Shown: positions 26,341 through 36,642, numbered from the stretch's first letter. The stretch: 64,000 nucleotides of DNA from Chryseobacterium wanjuense (GCF_900111495.1 NZ_FOIU01000001.1:1860001-1924000); one strand, 5' to 3'. A program made the numbers and translations. The notes: generated from the sequence alone by a model not told the origin.

Positions 26341-28314
26341 TTATTTAATCTTTAAAACAACCAAAGAATTGGCAGGAATTTCAACTGAAAATTTCCCTTT
26401 TTTAATGATCGAATTATCTTCAACAGGCTGTATGTTTTCTGTTTTAAAATTATTTTCGTCAGAAAGGGCGGAAGCTGTTAAAATTATTTTCATTAGTTTT
26501 TGCCCCAATTTTATATTTCTAGGATTGATTTCAATTGTCTTTTCCTTAGAATCTGTATTCACAATCTTGATAATTACTTCATCATTTTTATTGTCTTTTA
26601 CGGCGGTTGCATAGAGTTTGTCCTGTCCGCTGACTGATTTTTTATTGTGATACATTCTCAATAAGTCGCTTCCTTTATTATTCGAAAATAATTTCTGAAC
26701 ATAATAATTGGGTGTTGCGTAGGATTGCAGATTATTGAACCAAATCAAATCCGGAGTCCATTGCCAACCATCGGCGTGTGCAAATAACGGTGCGTAAGAA
26801 GTCATGGTGACCACATCTGCATTTCTTTCCAGTCCGGTCATAAAAGCGGCCTCAGACAGTGCCGATTCCCAATTGTTTTTATTGTCCGGACTTACTACTT
26901 TTACTGACTGAACGGCATACTCACCCGCAAAAACTTTAGGTCCGTTTCTGTCGTATTTGTCATATCTCGCTGCATTTTCCTGAAACCATTTTGCAGAATT
27001 GTAATAATGCTCATCCACGATTTGTGCGTTGAGTTTTTTAAGTTCTTTCCAGCCGTAATCAAAAAAATCACCGTCGGGCGAAGGTCCGCTTCCTGAAATG
27101 ATTTTAATATCAGGATATCTGGCATGAATGGCTTTTTCAAAAATTTTGTAGCGTTCGATGTAATCTTCGCCCCACTGCTCATTTCCGACTCCAATATATT
27201 TCATATTAAAAGCTTTTGGATGCCCCATTTCTGCTCGAATTTTTCCCCATTTCGTATTGGCATCGCCGTTGGCAAATTCAATTAAATCCAAAGCATCCTG
27301 AACGAAGGGGTTCAATTCTTCCAGATCTACCAGCTCACCCGTGTTAAACTGGCAGGCCATTCCGCAGCTTAGAATCGGTAAAGGCTCGGCTCCCAGATCT
27401 TCGGAAAGCTGGAAATATTCGTAAAAACCTAATCCGAACGATTGGTAATAATCGGGAGTCAGACGATGCGGGAAACCAGAGCTCCATTTGTTGATGAGAT
27501 ATTCTCTGTCTGCTACATTTCCTAATGTTTTCTTCCATTGATACCTTTCCGCCAATGTTCTGCCTTCCACGATACACCCACCCGGAAAACGCAAAAATCC
27601 GGGCTGTAAATCGTATAATTTCTGAACTAAATCTTTGCGTAAACCACCCTTTCTTCCTTTCCACGTATCTTGCGGAAAGAGGGAAATCATGTCTATATTC
27701 ACAACTCCGGTTCCTGTGAAAGTGATCTGTAGTTTTGCTTTTTCAACCGTTCTTGAGGGCGAGAAAACAGCCTTATATTTTTGCCAGCCTTTTCCTTTAA
27801 TGATTATCGGGACTGTAGAAATTACGGTTCCGTTTTCGTCGACTAAGCTTGCATTGACGACAGAAATGTTTCCTGATGCATTTTCCAGATCGAAGCTGAA
27901 ATCATATCCGGCATCTTTATGAAGCCCGATTCCCCGGAAGCCTTCATTTTCCAATATGTATTTTTTATCGTTGTGAACGGTAATTCTTGCGTAGTTTTTA
28001 TTGGTTTTGGAATGATCAGAATAAATCGTCAAAAATCCGGAATCCAGATTATGAGAAAGTGTTTGTGTATTTTTTTGCTTCCAGCCCGTCAAGGGTTCAT
28101 CAAATTCAAAGCTTCGGTTTTTGATTAATTCAGCATAAATACCGCCATCGGCTGCAAAATTGATATCTTCAAAGAAAATCCCATACATCGTTGGCTGGAT
28201 TTTAATGTTGGTAGAAGTTCCATCCAGATCTAAAGTAAATTTTGAGGTTTGCGCTGTTGAAAACGCAACGCAGCTTGAAAGAAGAAGGGTAAAGATTTTA
28301 TTTTTAGTTTTCAT
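26341..28314 (-). CDS. GH51 alpha-L-arabinofuranosidase, exported
   Basis: Retaining arabinofuranosidase. I start at the ATG at 28314 (MKTKNKIFTLLLSSC, signal peptide ending STAQ), because the 11 codons upstream precede the signal in an unnatural way; this gives 657 aa. An N-terminal beta-sandwich resembling CBM4/9 (about residues 60-200) precedes the barrel. The catalytic acid/base lies in YIGVGNEQWGE and the nucleophile in VFAGEYAVQ, with PGFLRFPGGC as a further GH51 mark. It removes alpha-1,2/1,3 arabinose from arabinoxylan or arabinan, supplying the ara operon located just downstream. It follows GH3 after 91 nt containing a CTTCGGCTACACTCAGTG repeat-like stretch. Confidence 0.94.
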   Translation of the reverse strand: MKTKNKIFTLLLSSCVAFSTAQTSKFTLDLDGTSTNIKIQPTMYGIFFEDINFAADGGIYAELIKNRSFEFDEPLTGWKQKNTQTLSHNLDSGFLTIYSDHSKTNKNYARITVHNDKKYILENEGFRGIGLHKDAGYDFSFDLENASGNISVVNASLVDENGTVISTVPIIIKGKGWQKYKAVFSPSRTVEKAKLQITFTGTGVVNIDMISLFPQDTWKGRKGGLRKDLVQKLYDLQPGFLRFPGGCIVEGRTLAERYQWKKTLGNVADREYLINKWSSGFPHRLTPDYYQSFGLGFYEYFQLSEDLGAEPLPILSCGMACQFNTGELVDLEELNPFVQDALDLIEFANGDANTKWGKIRAEMGHPKAFNMKYIGVGNEQWGEDYIERYKIFEKAIHARYPDIKIISGSGPSPDGDFFDYGWKELKKLNAQIVDEHYYNSAKWFQENAARYDKYDRNGPKVFAGEYAVQSVKVVSPDNKNNWESALSEAAFMTGLERNADVVTMTSYAPLFAHADGWQWTPDLIWFNNLQSYATPNYYVQKLFSNNKGSDLLRMYHNKKSVSGQDKLYATAVKDNKNDEVIIKIVNTDSKEKTIEINPRNIKLGQKLMKIILTASALSDENNFKTENIQPVEDNSIIKKGKFSVEIPANSLVVLKIK

Positions 28315-28405
28315 TGATAATTTATTTTGATTGTCCAAAACAGACACTTCGGCTACACTCAGTGTAATATTTCTAATGCTAAATTTTAATGATGGTAATC
28401 CGTCA

Positions 28406-31033
28406 TTATTTAACTTTCAACTGGATACTTTTTAATGCTGAGCTTTTTGAAGTTCCACCGTAGAAAATGGTATAATCTCCTGATTTTGAAACTAAATCAT
28501 CCGCTTTTTCATCATAAAATTTGAATGAATCTTCTGAAACAGTCAATTGGATATTTTTTGTTTCTTTTGCTTTAATCAAAACTTTTTCAAAAGCTCTTAA
28601 CGTTTTTACGGGCGCTAAAGGATCATTATTTCTTTTCACATACACCTGCACCACTTCTTCGCCATCTCTTTCCGAAACATTATTAACCGGAATCGTTATC
28701 GTGATATTCTCATTAGCATTAATGCTGTTTTTGTTCAATTTAGCATTACCATAGGTAAATTTTGAATAGCTTAAACCATGACCAAATGCATATAAAGGAT
28801 CTTCGGTCATATAGCGATAGGTTCTTCCCTTCATATCATAATTCTCAAAACCCTGATGCTTGCTTGTTTTTGAAAGTGCATTATCCAATTGCTCAAGATT
28901 TTTGTAAAAAGTAATCGGTAATTTTCCGGATGGGTTGTAATCTCCCGCTAAAACATCGGCAACAGCGGTTCCACTGGATTGTCCTCCGTACCAGGCATTC
29001 ACCAAAGTGTCATAATTTTTTTCATCCTGCTCCAAACCGAGCGCACTTCCCGTGCACAGTACGAACACAACAGGTTTTCCTGTTTTTCTTAATTCTGCTA
29101 ACAGTTCACGCTGAACTTTCGGAAGCTCTATTGAAGTTTTATCACCACCTTTAAAACCTTCTGCATTAACCATCATTTCTTCCCCTTCAAGGCTCGGGGA
29201 CAATCCGCCGACAAAAACAATTACCTCAGCATCTTTTACTTTTTCTTTTACTGAATTAAAATTCACCGGATCTTTTCGGTACACATCGAAATCAATGCTT
29301 ACATATTTTCCTTTTTGGCTGTGTCGAAGCTCTATCTGGTATTCCTTCCCTTTTTCCATTTTCACCGGAAATTCAGAAGGATGTCTTGCATCCGGCCCTT
29401 TTCTTGTCGCAATTTCTTTTCCGTCAATCAAAAGCGTATAAATATCCGATGTTGCAGCAGAAAATATCACTTCACCAGAATAACTGCTTTTAAAAATACC
29501 TGATATTTTTGCTGACGTATTTTCTCTGGCAACTCCCGGCGCAAGTTGAGTCCCCCCAAAACTGCTGTAGGTAATCCTCGTTGTATTGACCGAAGTATTG
29601 ACTGGTTTTTCTTTAAATTCATTATTATTAAAAAACTCAACCTTCATTCCTTTCTCACCGTTTTTCTGGCTTACAAAATTCTGATAGAGAGATGTTCTGG
29701 ATGATGGATCTGCCACCTCGGTTCCTTTTTCGTAAATGATTTCAGCATTTGGAAATTTTGTTTTAATTCCGTCTAAAATCGTTACCGTGGAAGAAGGTGT
29801 TCCGTTGTAATTACCCAACTGCATAATTCCGTCATCGGCATTGGGACCTACAACGGCAATTTTTTTAATATTTTTATGTAAAGGCAGAACATTTTTCTCA
29901 TTTTTCATCAGTACAATAGACTTTTGAGCCATTTTCAATGCCTGTTCTTTATGTTCTTTAGAATCTACCGTAGAATAAGGAATATTGTTCCAGTGAACGG
30001 AAGATTTAGGATCAAGCATTCCTAATTCAAACCAGCCTTTGAGGATTCTGCGCATCGAAATGTCGAGATCTTTTTCGGTAATTAATCCGCTTGCCAGAGA
30101 TTTGTTAAGATTATTGTAAGTATCTCCGCATTCCAAATCTGTTGAATGTTTTAGGGCATCTGCAGCGGTTGTTTTTTCGTCGGGATGCGTTCCATGGTAT
30201 TTTTCCTGGTAAAAATCGGCCAAAGCCCAGCAGTCTGAAACGACCATTCCGTCGTATTTCCATTTACCACGAAGGATTTCATTAAGCAACGTATTGTTCG
30301 CGCAACAAGGCTGACCATCGAATGCATTATAGGCGCACATCACTTCTCTTACATTTCCTTCCAAAACCAATGCTTTGAAGGCCGGAAGATAGGTTTCATA
30401 CAAATCCCTTTTGGAAATTTCGGCGTTGTAAGAATGCCGGTTCCATTCCGGGCCGCTGTGAACGGCAAAATGTTTGGCGCAGGCGTGGGTTTTAAAATAT
30501 TTCGGATCATTGCCCTGCAGGCCTTTTACGGCAGCAACTCCCAAAACAGAAGTTAAGTAAGGATCTTCCCCATACGTTTCCTGGCCTCTTCCCCATCTAG
30601 GATCTCTGAAAATATTAATGTTGGGAGTCCAAAAAGTAAGACCTTCGTAACGTCCGGTTTTGTTGGCTTCCTCAAAAGATTTATTATATTTTGCACGGGC
30701 TTCGTCAGAGATCATTTCAAAAGTTTTGAGATGTTCCGGAACGTCCCAGGTTGCTGCCAATCCGATCGCCTGAGGGAAAACGGTAGCCGTTCCTGCCCTT
30801 GCGACACCATGAAGTGCCTCATTCCACCATCCGTAAGCGGGAATTTCGAGTCTGGGAACAGCTTTGGAATTATCCATCATCATGCCGATTTTTTCATCGA
30901 CAGTTAATAATCCTAAGAGATTTTCAATCCTTTTCTCAACCGGAAGATCGGGATTCCGAAACGGATATTTGTAATTCTGACCAAAACTGAAAGCATAGAT
31001 TATTACTGATACCGTTAATAAAATTTTGTTCAT
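28406..31033 (-). CDS. GH3 beta-xylosidase/beta-glucosidase with PA14 insert, exported
   Basis: 875-aa retaining exo-enzyme. Signal peptide ends SFGQ. The order is the GH3 N-terminal barrel with nucleophile Asp267 in MVVSDCWA, the (alpha/beta)6 sandwich from about residue 385, a PA14-type beta-barrel insertion (about 470-590, with ISGIFKSSYSGEVIFSAAT), and a C-terminal fibronectin-III-like domain starting near GEEVVQVYVKR. The short N-terminal loop WWNEALHGVAR is typical of the xylosidase/arabinosidase branch, so xylo-oligosaccharides are the best substrate guess. It has its own promoter and operator nearly identical to those of araB, and a terminator separates it from GH30. Confidence 0.92.
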   Translation of the reverse strand: MNKILLTVSVIIYAFSFGQNYKYPFRNPDLPVEKRIENLLGLLTVDEKIGMMMDNSKAVPRLEIPAYGWWNEALHGVARAGTATVFPQAIGLAATWDVPEHLKTFEMISDEARAKYNKSFEEANKTGRYEGLTFWTPNINIFRDPRWGRGQETYGEDPYLTSVLGVAAVKGLQGNDPKYFKTHACAKHFAVHSGPEWNRHSYNAEISKRDLYETYLPAFKALVLEGNVREVMCAYNAFDGQPCCANNTLLNEILRGKWKYDGMVVSDCWALADFYQEKYHGTHPDEKTTAADALKHSTDLECGDTYNNLNKSLASGLITEKDLDISMRRILKGWFELGMLDPKSSVHWNNIPYSTVDSKEHKEQALKMAQKSIVLMKNEKNVLPLHKNIKKIAVVGPNADDGIMQLGNYNGTPSSTVTILDGIKTKFPNAEIIYEKGTEVADPSSRTSLYQNFVSQKNGEKGMKVEFFNNNEFKEKPVNTSVNTTRITYSSFGGTQLAPGVARENTSAKISGIFKSSYSGEVIFSAATSDIYTLLIDGKEIATRKGPDARHPSEFPVKMEKGKEYQIELRHSQKGKYVSIDFDVYRKDPVNFNSVKEKVKDAEVIVFVGGLSPSLEGEEMMVNAEGFKGGDKTSIELPKVQRELLAELRKTGKPVVFVLCTGSALGLEQDEKNYDTLVNAWYGGQSSGTAVADVLAGDYNPSGKLPITFYKNLEQLDNALSKTSKHQGFENYDMKGRTYRYMTEDPLYAFGHGLSYSKFTYGNAKLNKNSINANENITITIPVNNVSERDGEEVVQVYVKRNNDPLAPVKTLRAFEKVLIKAKETKNIQLTVSEDSFKFYDEKADDLVSKSGDYTIFYGGTSKSSALKSIQLKVK

Positions 31034-31111
31034 ATAATTGATATTAAAGCAGTTTTAAATTAAATTAACTTAAATATTACTATCGAATATTTCTTTACCA
31101 TGTGATAAAGA

Positions 31112-31154
31112 CAAATATAAGATTCTATTTTTAATAAATGTACAAATTACACTT
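31112..31154 (-). promoter_or_regulatory. GH3 promoter -7 box and overlapping candidate operator
   Basis: CAAATATA at 31112-31119 (minus-strand TATATTTG) and AAATGT-ACAAATT-ACACTT at 31136-31154, with a possible -33 TTTG at 31143-31146. Sequence and spacing repeat the araB promoter at 26262-26304 almost base for base. Confidence 0.7.
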
Positions 31155-31171
31155 AATTATAAATTATAAAG

Positions 31172-31200
31172 AAAAAAAGTCACCGGAATGAACCGGTAAC
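31172..31200 (-). terminator. Intrinsic terminator downstream of GH30
   Basis: On the minus strand GTTACCGG-TTCATT-CCGGTGAC forms an 8-bp stem (one G.T pair) followed by seven T residues. It lies 37 nt past the GH30 stop and ends that transcript before the GH3 promoter. Confidence 0.88.
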
Positions 31201-31237
31201 CTTATTAAAAGCAAGTTTTAATTGAATATGATTAAGG

Positions 31238-33979
31238 TTATTGCTTTATAAATTTTGTCTTGATGTTTTCTCCTAACCCGGAAATTTCAATAAAATACAT
31301 CCCCGCAGGAAGTTTTGAAATGTCAATTCTGTTTTTACCATTGGTCAATTTTGCGTTATAAGAAACTGTACTCCCTTTTGCATCAACAATTGAATATACT
31401 CCGTCAGACCATTTCCAATCAATAAAAATTTCATTTTTTGCAGGATTTGGATAAAGGATAATATCATTTTTTGTCACTGTTGCATTGTCAACTTTAAGCG
31501 TCATAAAACTCAAAGGAAGAAAATTATCAGTATATGTATTATTTTCAGTAAGATATCCCTGGAACGAACTGATTATCGGTTCATTTCCTGCCGTTACTTT
31601 ATAAAATCCTGTAACGCCGCTTTCTGTTTTCAGTACATATCCTCCCGCAGCAACTTTTATAGACTGATAAACACCGTTGATCTGATTAACAGTAATTGCT
31701 TTTGGGGTAGATACAGCACCCGATCCTGTGAATGTTTTACTTCCTGTCGCATTGATTAGCACAGGGATATTGGCAGGAATTACCCCATTGGAAATCGGTG
31801 AACATACCACAGTCCCAGAACCGGGCTGCATCATGTACGCTGTAACTCCCGAAGGAATGGCCGACTGAAAAGGTAAAAGAACGATCCCGTATCCATTGAA
31901 AGTTCTTGTATATGTTGCGGAACTTGCTGTAAAAGCAAACGGAACCTGAAAATCTTTACCTAAATCTGAAAGACTAAGATTCTGACAAGAATTGCCGGAA
32001 ACTACATTTACATTATTGTTGCTCACACTTCCGTTCACATAAAAAATACTGTTGCGGTTGGAAGAAGCAGTGTTCCAGGTATCTGCCGATGTGTTTCCTG
32101 TAACATCCCGGAAATCAATGGATGTATAGAATTCATTTTCCAGCGCATCCATAAGATTGCTGTCCGTAAGCGAATATGCCGCTGCAAATTTTGAAGCTCT
32201 TTCATTGCCTACATTGAAATAAACATCGCCTAAAGTAAGGGTCAGTATAGAACTGTAATTTCCACTTCTCAGCCCAATAATTCCTTTGCAGCCATACGGA
32301 AGAACCGTTCTGGAAATATCAAACACAAGATTGAAACTTCCTGAACCCGGAGCAGGAAATGCTATACTTCCATAATTATGAGATCTTACCGTACCGTTGG
32401 TATCAACATAATATAATGTTGTATTGGATGAAGTCGGCAAGTTGGTTGTTGTATAATTTAATACATTAAAAATTAATTTGTTGTAACGGTCATCAAGATT
32501 TAAATATCCATTGTTGGCATCGGTATTTGAACTTATCAATGGAGTAGAATTATAGAAGGTAACTGTTTTTCCGCTCAGCTGATAATTAGTACCAAACGCC
32601 GAATTGGTCGGAACTTGACTTTCAATTTTATTATAATGAACATCACCTCCCGTCATTAATGATACCGGTCTGTCGCCACTTTTATTAAACACAAAAGTCA
32701 TTACACTCGAAGGGCTCACCTGAACCGTAGGACGAAAACTCGCCGTACTGAAAGAAAAAGGTAATGAAGCCATATTCAAGGACTGAGACGTGGTTGTCTG
32801 TACTCCTGAAGCAGTAAAAAACGGCAGATCAACTTTAAGATCAAAGGTGTTTGCAGAAGAGTTGATAACAACAAGGGTGATCTGGTTTCCGTCCAGTGAA
32901 ATATAAGAAGAGCCTTCCAAAGTTCCGCCTGAGGTTTCCCATTTGGCATCAATTCTGGTTTTTCCGGTGGTATTTTTAGCATATTGGGATAAAATGTATC
33001 CTCTTTTGGTCATTTCCCCGGCAACTGTTCCGTACGAGCCATCTCCCATCAGTCCGTAAAATCTTTTTGAGGCATAATGAATCCACGCATTTACATTTCC
33101 AAGCAATGCATTATTGACACTTTTTGCAAAAGTGAAGCCATCGGTATTCCAGATAAAATCTCTTGGAGTCTGGCTGCTTGAAGAATTCCAGTTAATCAGA
33201 TATTCTGTCTGCCATATTTCTTTATTATAATTCTGAAACTGCTTGTAAACAGACTGCATCGAACCGTACTGATGCCCTCCGTACACCTCAAAATTCGCCA
33301 TTACTGCAGGATCTAAGAATGCATTGGCAAAATTATCTGTAAAACCAACGCTTTCCGGCGCGATTACCTTACAGTTGATAAGGTGGCCGTAGTTTTTAAC
33401 GAAATTTGCAATTTGCGTCGGCGTCCAGATACATCCCTGATACTGTGCCATTTCATCAGGTTCATTTTGTATGGATATGTAATCCAATGTCACACCATTA
33501 TCCTGCAGATAGGTCACAAAACTATTGAGATAAAGAGCATAATCCTGATATTTTTCCGGCTTAAGATACCCGATTTGCTGTATTCCGTTTGTATCGGTAT
33601 ATACTGCGTTCACATGGTTATTGGTTTTCCATTCTGCGGGCATGGTCCAAGGGCTGGCGAATATCTTAATTCCCATAGATGCTGCCAACTGAGCCGTTGC
33701 AAGAGCCACACCCCAGTTGCTGCTTTGCTCGGGAATATAAAGGCGCATGATATTATACCCTCCTACACTGCCTGCACCCCAGAGTTTCTGGATCTCTGTG
33801 GTAGTCATGTGGTTGTAGCCGAATTGAGGACTACAGACAAAACCGCCAAAGCCAGTTATTTTCTGATAAGCAATACTCTTGTCAATTTTCACTTTTGCCT
33901 GCACATTTTGGGCATTCAGCTGCACTGAAATGGCAATACCTGTAATCATTACAAGTATACGTTTGAAGATCTTTTTCAT
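31238..33979 (-). CDS. GH30 xylanase-like enzyme with T9SS C-terminal sorting domain
   Basis: 913-aa secreted enzyme. Signal peptide ends LNAQ. The GH30 barrel shows ITGFGG, acid/base Glu173 (SIQNEPDE) and nucleophile Glu259 (IWQTEYLI). The lack of family-1 GH30 glucocerebrosidase features and the locus context favour a glucuronoxylanase or exo-xylanase. A beta-sandwich companion domain follows, then about 350 residues with no recognised domain. The end (about 838-913: ILYPNPAKNEIFIDW, then KLPAGMYFIEI) is a type A sorting domain of the type IX secretion system. This is the only protein in the window that clearly carries one, so it should act at the cell surface or outside. The 131-nt gap to GH115 shows no clear promoter. 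Confidence 0.9.
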   Translation of the reverse strand: MKKIFKRILVMITGIAISVQLNAQNVQAKVKIDKSIAYQKITGFGGFVCSPQFGYNHMTTTEIQKLWGAGSVGGYNIMRLYIPEQSSNWGVALATAQLAASMGIKIFASPWTMPAEWKTNNHVNAVYTDTNGIQQIGYLKPEKYQDYALYLNSFVTYLQDNGVTLDYISIQNEPDEMAQYQGCIWTPTQIANFVKNYGHLINCKVIAPESVGFTDNFANAFLDPAVMANFEVYGGHQYGSMQSVYKQFQNYNKEIWQTEYLINWNSSSSQTPRDFIWNTDGFTFAKSVNNALLGNVNAWIHYASKRFYGLMGDGSYGTVAGEMTKRGYILSQYAKNTTGKTRIDAKWETSGGTLEGSSYISLDGNQITLVVINSSANTFDLKVDLPFFTASGVQTTTSQSLNMASLPFSFSTASFRPTVQVSPSSVMTFVFNKSGDRPVSLMTGGDVHYNKIESQVPTNSAFGTNYQLSGKTVTFYNSTPLISSNTDANNGYLNLDDRYNKLIFNVLNYTTTNLPTSSNTTLYYVDTNGTVRSHNYGSIAFPAPGSGSFNLVFDISRTVLPYGCKGIIGLRSGNYSSILTLTLGDVYFNVGNERASKFAAAYSLTDSNLMDALENEFYTSIDFRDVTGNTSADTWNTASSNRNSIFYVNGSVSNNNVNVVSGNSCQNLSLSDLGKDFQVPFAFTASSATYTRTFNGYGIVLLPFQSAIPSGVTAYMMQPGSGTVVCSPISNGVIPANIPVLINATGSKTFTGSGAVSTPKAITVNQINGVYQSIKVAAGGYVLKTESGVTGFYKVTAGNEPIISSFQGYLTENNTYTDNFLPLSFMTLKVDNATVTKNDIILYPNPAKNEIFIDWKWSDGVYSIVDAKGSTVSYNAKLTNGKNRIDISKLPAGMYFIEISGLGENIKTKFIKQ

Positions 33980-34110
33980 AGTAATTAAGTTGTTTTAAAT
34001 TTGATGTAAAATATGTCTAATGAATAGGTTAATATTCCATTTTTTCACTGAAAAATTCTCTGCTTCATTATACCTTTCAGTCATCAGTTTTCAACAATTA
34101 CCATCTTCAT

Positions 34111-36642
34111 TTATTTTTCTGAATAATCACTTTGAGGAGCTCCCAGATAACTTGGTTTAAGGCCTCCCGTATCAATCAGTATTTTCTCTAACACAATTCC
34201 CGGCTCCAGAACCCTGAATCTTAGTGTATGCTTGCCCGGTTGTGAAATCTGATGTTTTGTCACTGATTTAATGATGTGTTCCGACTGCCATTTTCCCAAT
34301 TCTCCACGGTAATGTCCGTTGAAATTGACGGTCTCAGGTTTTCCTCCATCGAAGGAAATCTCATAACGCAATCCTTTGTTATGGTTGAAATTTAAAGTCG
34401 GAGCTAAAAGCAGCTGAACTTCAAATTCACCTTTAGATTTAAAATTAATATCATATTCCAGATAGATATTTTCATCGGATTTCGGGTAGGCATTCTGGGG
34501 AAAAGTCGTTATCCCGGATTTTGTTTTCCCGAAATCAGGAATCACTTCCCAATGAATCCTGTCGGAATTATTCATCCTCGCAAAATTTTCCGCTTCAATG
34601 GAAACATAGCCGTTTTCTTCTGCAAATATTTTATCTTTCGGAGTGGCAGTTGCTTCGGAGATATAGATTACGTCAGGCATTACATTTACTTTTCCGTCGA
34701 ACCAGGCTTTGTATCCTATCTTCATCTGATCCATCATATGCGTCCATTTTCCTTTGGCAATTTCATTGTTATATTTATTGTCGAGATAAGCATTTCTTTC
34801 AAAACATTCTTTCACTTTATCTGCGTAGAAATTCGCCTGAATATCATTTTTGCCAGCCAGTTCTTTATTTTTGGCCACTGCATAATACATTTCATATAAA
34901 TTACTGCATGCGTCGATTGGGTACAGAACCAACTGATAATAGGCATCCTGATATTCTTCCGGAATCTGGTCTTTTAAACGTAATGCATCCACTGCTAGTG
35001 CTCTGTAGTCATTCAGTACCGTCTCAAATTCATGATAATTTTCAAGGCTGAATGTTTTGCTGTCAAGTGTTTCAGGGGTAACTCTTCGATTATATTTGGC
35101 ATAAAGATTAATCATTCGGGCAATTTCCTTTGAATGTTTCTCGCCAAATTGCTGTGCAGCCCATTTTTCGGTATATTCCAAAAGATTTTTAGCGTTAAAC
35201 TGTTTGGGATTCCAGGCCATTTCAAGGAAAAAACTGATCGGGAATTCCATCGGCTTTAGATCGCCTACATTCACTACCCAGACTTTGTCGACTTTATGTT
35301 CGTAAGAAAGATTCATCTGTTCCCAAACCCGTTGAATCGGACTGATATTAATCCACTTAGAATTTCTCGGTCCACCTACATAATCGAAATGATAATATAT
35401 TCCGTAACCGCCTTTATGCAAGGGTTTTGAAAGATCCGGAAGCTTTCTCACATTGCCCCAGTTATCATCGCAAAACAGCAAAATAACATCATCCGGAACC
35501 CTCATGCCTTTATCGTAATAATCCTGAACCTCTTTGTATAAAGCCCAAACCTGAGGTGTTTTATCCGCTTTCTTACCGGTTACCTCAGCAATAATTTTGC
35601 GTTGGTCTTTTACGATTTTTTCGAGTAAAGAAATATTGGTTCCCTCTCCCATTGCTTCATCGCCATCGCCACGCATTCCAACGGTAATGAGTTTTTCCCA
35701 GCTGTTACTTCTTACGATTCCTGCTTTCCAGAATTCCTGCAATACTTTGGGATTTTTGGAATAATCCCAGACATTCGGGAGGTTATTTCTTTTGATATAC
35801 CGGTGCCAATCGGTCTGCGCCTGCGCCATCGGCTCGTGGTGAGAAGTTCCCATTACGATACCCATTTCGTTGGCTAATGGCCCGCTCAAAGCATCATCGT
35901 CATAAAATGCTTTTCCCCACATGGCTGGCCAAAGGTAGTTGCCTTTCAGGCGAAGGATCAATTCAAAAACTTTTTCGTAAAATTTTGAATTAATACCGCC
36001 AAAAGTGGCTCTAGCCCAACCACCAAGAGATGGTTCTTCATCATTCAGGAAAATCCCGCGGTACTCTACAGCAGGTTCTCCATCGGTATATATTCCTTTT
36101 TTAAAATATAAATTTTCTTTCGTTTCAACCGGAACATCCGCCCAGTAATACCAGGGTGAAACGCCAATCTGCTGCGAAACTTCATAAATTCCGTAGATGG
36201 TTCCTCTTTTGTCACTTCCGGCAATCACAATAGCTTCTGAAACTCCGGGAAATGGATTGCTGATATTCTGGATAATATATTTTTCTGTTTTACCGATTAA
36301 TGATTTCCCGTCGATTTTTTTTTGTCTGATTAAATCATCGATCACAGATTTTGTTCCGACAGTTCCGATAATAATTAAAGGAGAAGTCATTCCGGAAATC
36401 TGATTCAGAATGTTGGGTTGTTCGCCTGTAACTTTCTGAAAATCTGCTTGGAGGTTCTTTACAGCTCTCATAATTCCTGCATCCATCTGAGCATCTGCAT
36501 ACAGGGAAATTCTGACAGATTTGTCTTTCAGAAGAATAACATCATTGGTTTTTTCTGTCGTGATAAACCGTTCGGTTGCCTGTACATTACCAAAAGCACC
36601 CAACAACAGTACAAAGAAAAATAGTATAGGTAATCTGTTCAT
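34111..36642 (-). CDS. GH115 alpha-glucuronidase, exported
   Basis: 843-aa protein with signal peptide (ending VQA). GH115 hallmarks are GIFLNDEEPSLGGWARATFGG, LRLKGNYLWPAMWGKAF and GTSHHEPMAQAQTDW near residues 195-275, plus LLFCDDNWGNVRKLP. A five-helix region and a C-terminal beta-sandwich (after about 690, with VQLLLAPTLNFNHNKG) complete the family fold. Known members release (4-O-methyl)glucuronic acid from internal xylose units of polymeric xylan, while the GH67 at 4.6-6.6 kb takes terminal ones. The released uronate joins the UxuA route. It lies 161 nt after GH97 across a dispersed repeat and 131 nt before GH30. Confidence 0.94.
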   Translation of the reverse strand: MNRLPILFFFVLLLGAFGNVQATERFITTEKTNDVILLKDKSVRISLYADAQMDAGIMRAVKNLQADFQKVTGEQPNILNQISGMTSPLIIIGTVGTKSVIDDLIRQKKIDGKSLIGKTEKYIIQNISNPFPGVSEAIVIAGSDKRGTIYGIYEVSQQIGVSPWYYWADVPVETKENLYFKKGIYTDGEPAVEYRGIFLNDEEPSLGGWARATFGGINSKFYEKVFELILRLKGNYLWPAMWGKAFYDDDALSGPLANEMGIVMGTSHHEPMAQAQTDWHRYIKRNNLPNVWDYSKNPKVLQEFWKAGIVRSNSWEKLITVGMRGDGDEAMGEGTNISLLEKIVKDQRKIIAEVTGKKADKTPQVWALYKEVQDYYDKGMRVPDDVILLFCDDNWGNVRKLPDLSKPLHKGGYGIYYHFDYVGGPRNSKWINISPIQRVWEQMNLSYEHKVDKVWVVNVGDLKPMEFPISFFLEMAWNPKQFNAKNLLEYTEKWAAQQFGEKHSKEIARMINLYAKYNRRVTPETLDSKTFSLENYHEFETVLNDYRALAVDALRLKDQIPEEYQDAYYQLVLYPIDACSNLYEMYYAVAKNKELAGKNDIQANFYADKVKECFERNAYLDNKYNNEIAKGKWTHMMDQMKIGYKAWFDGKVNVMPDVIYISEATATPKDKIFAEENGYVSIEAENFARMNNSDRIHWEVIPDFGKTKSGITTFPQNAYPKSDENIYLEYDINFKSKGEFEVQLLLAPTLNFNHNKGLRYEISFDGGKPETVNFNGHYRGELGKWQSEHIIKSVTKHQISQPGKHTLRFRVLEPGIVLEKILIDTGGLKPSYLGAPQSDYSEK

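Noticed and set aside
28354..28366. TACACT-C-AGTGTA palindrome upstream of GH51, considered as another operator
   Set aside because: The arms resemble the ACACTT/AAGTGT words, but the spacer is 1 nt instead of 7, and it is part of a CTTCGGCTACACTCAGTG stretch resembling a dispersed Flavobacteriia repeat (compare CCTTCGACTTAGCTCAGGAT at about 9000).
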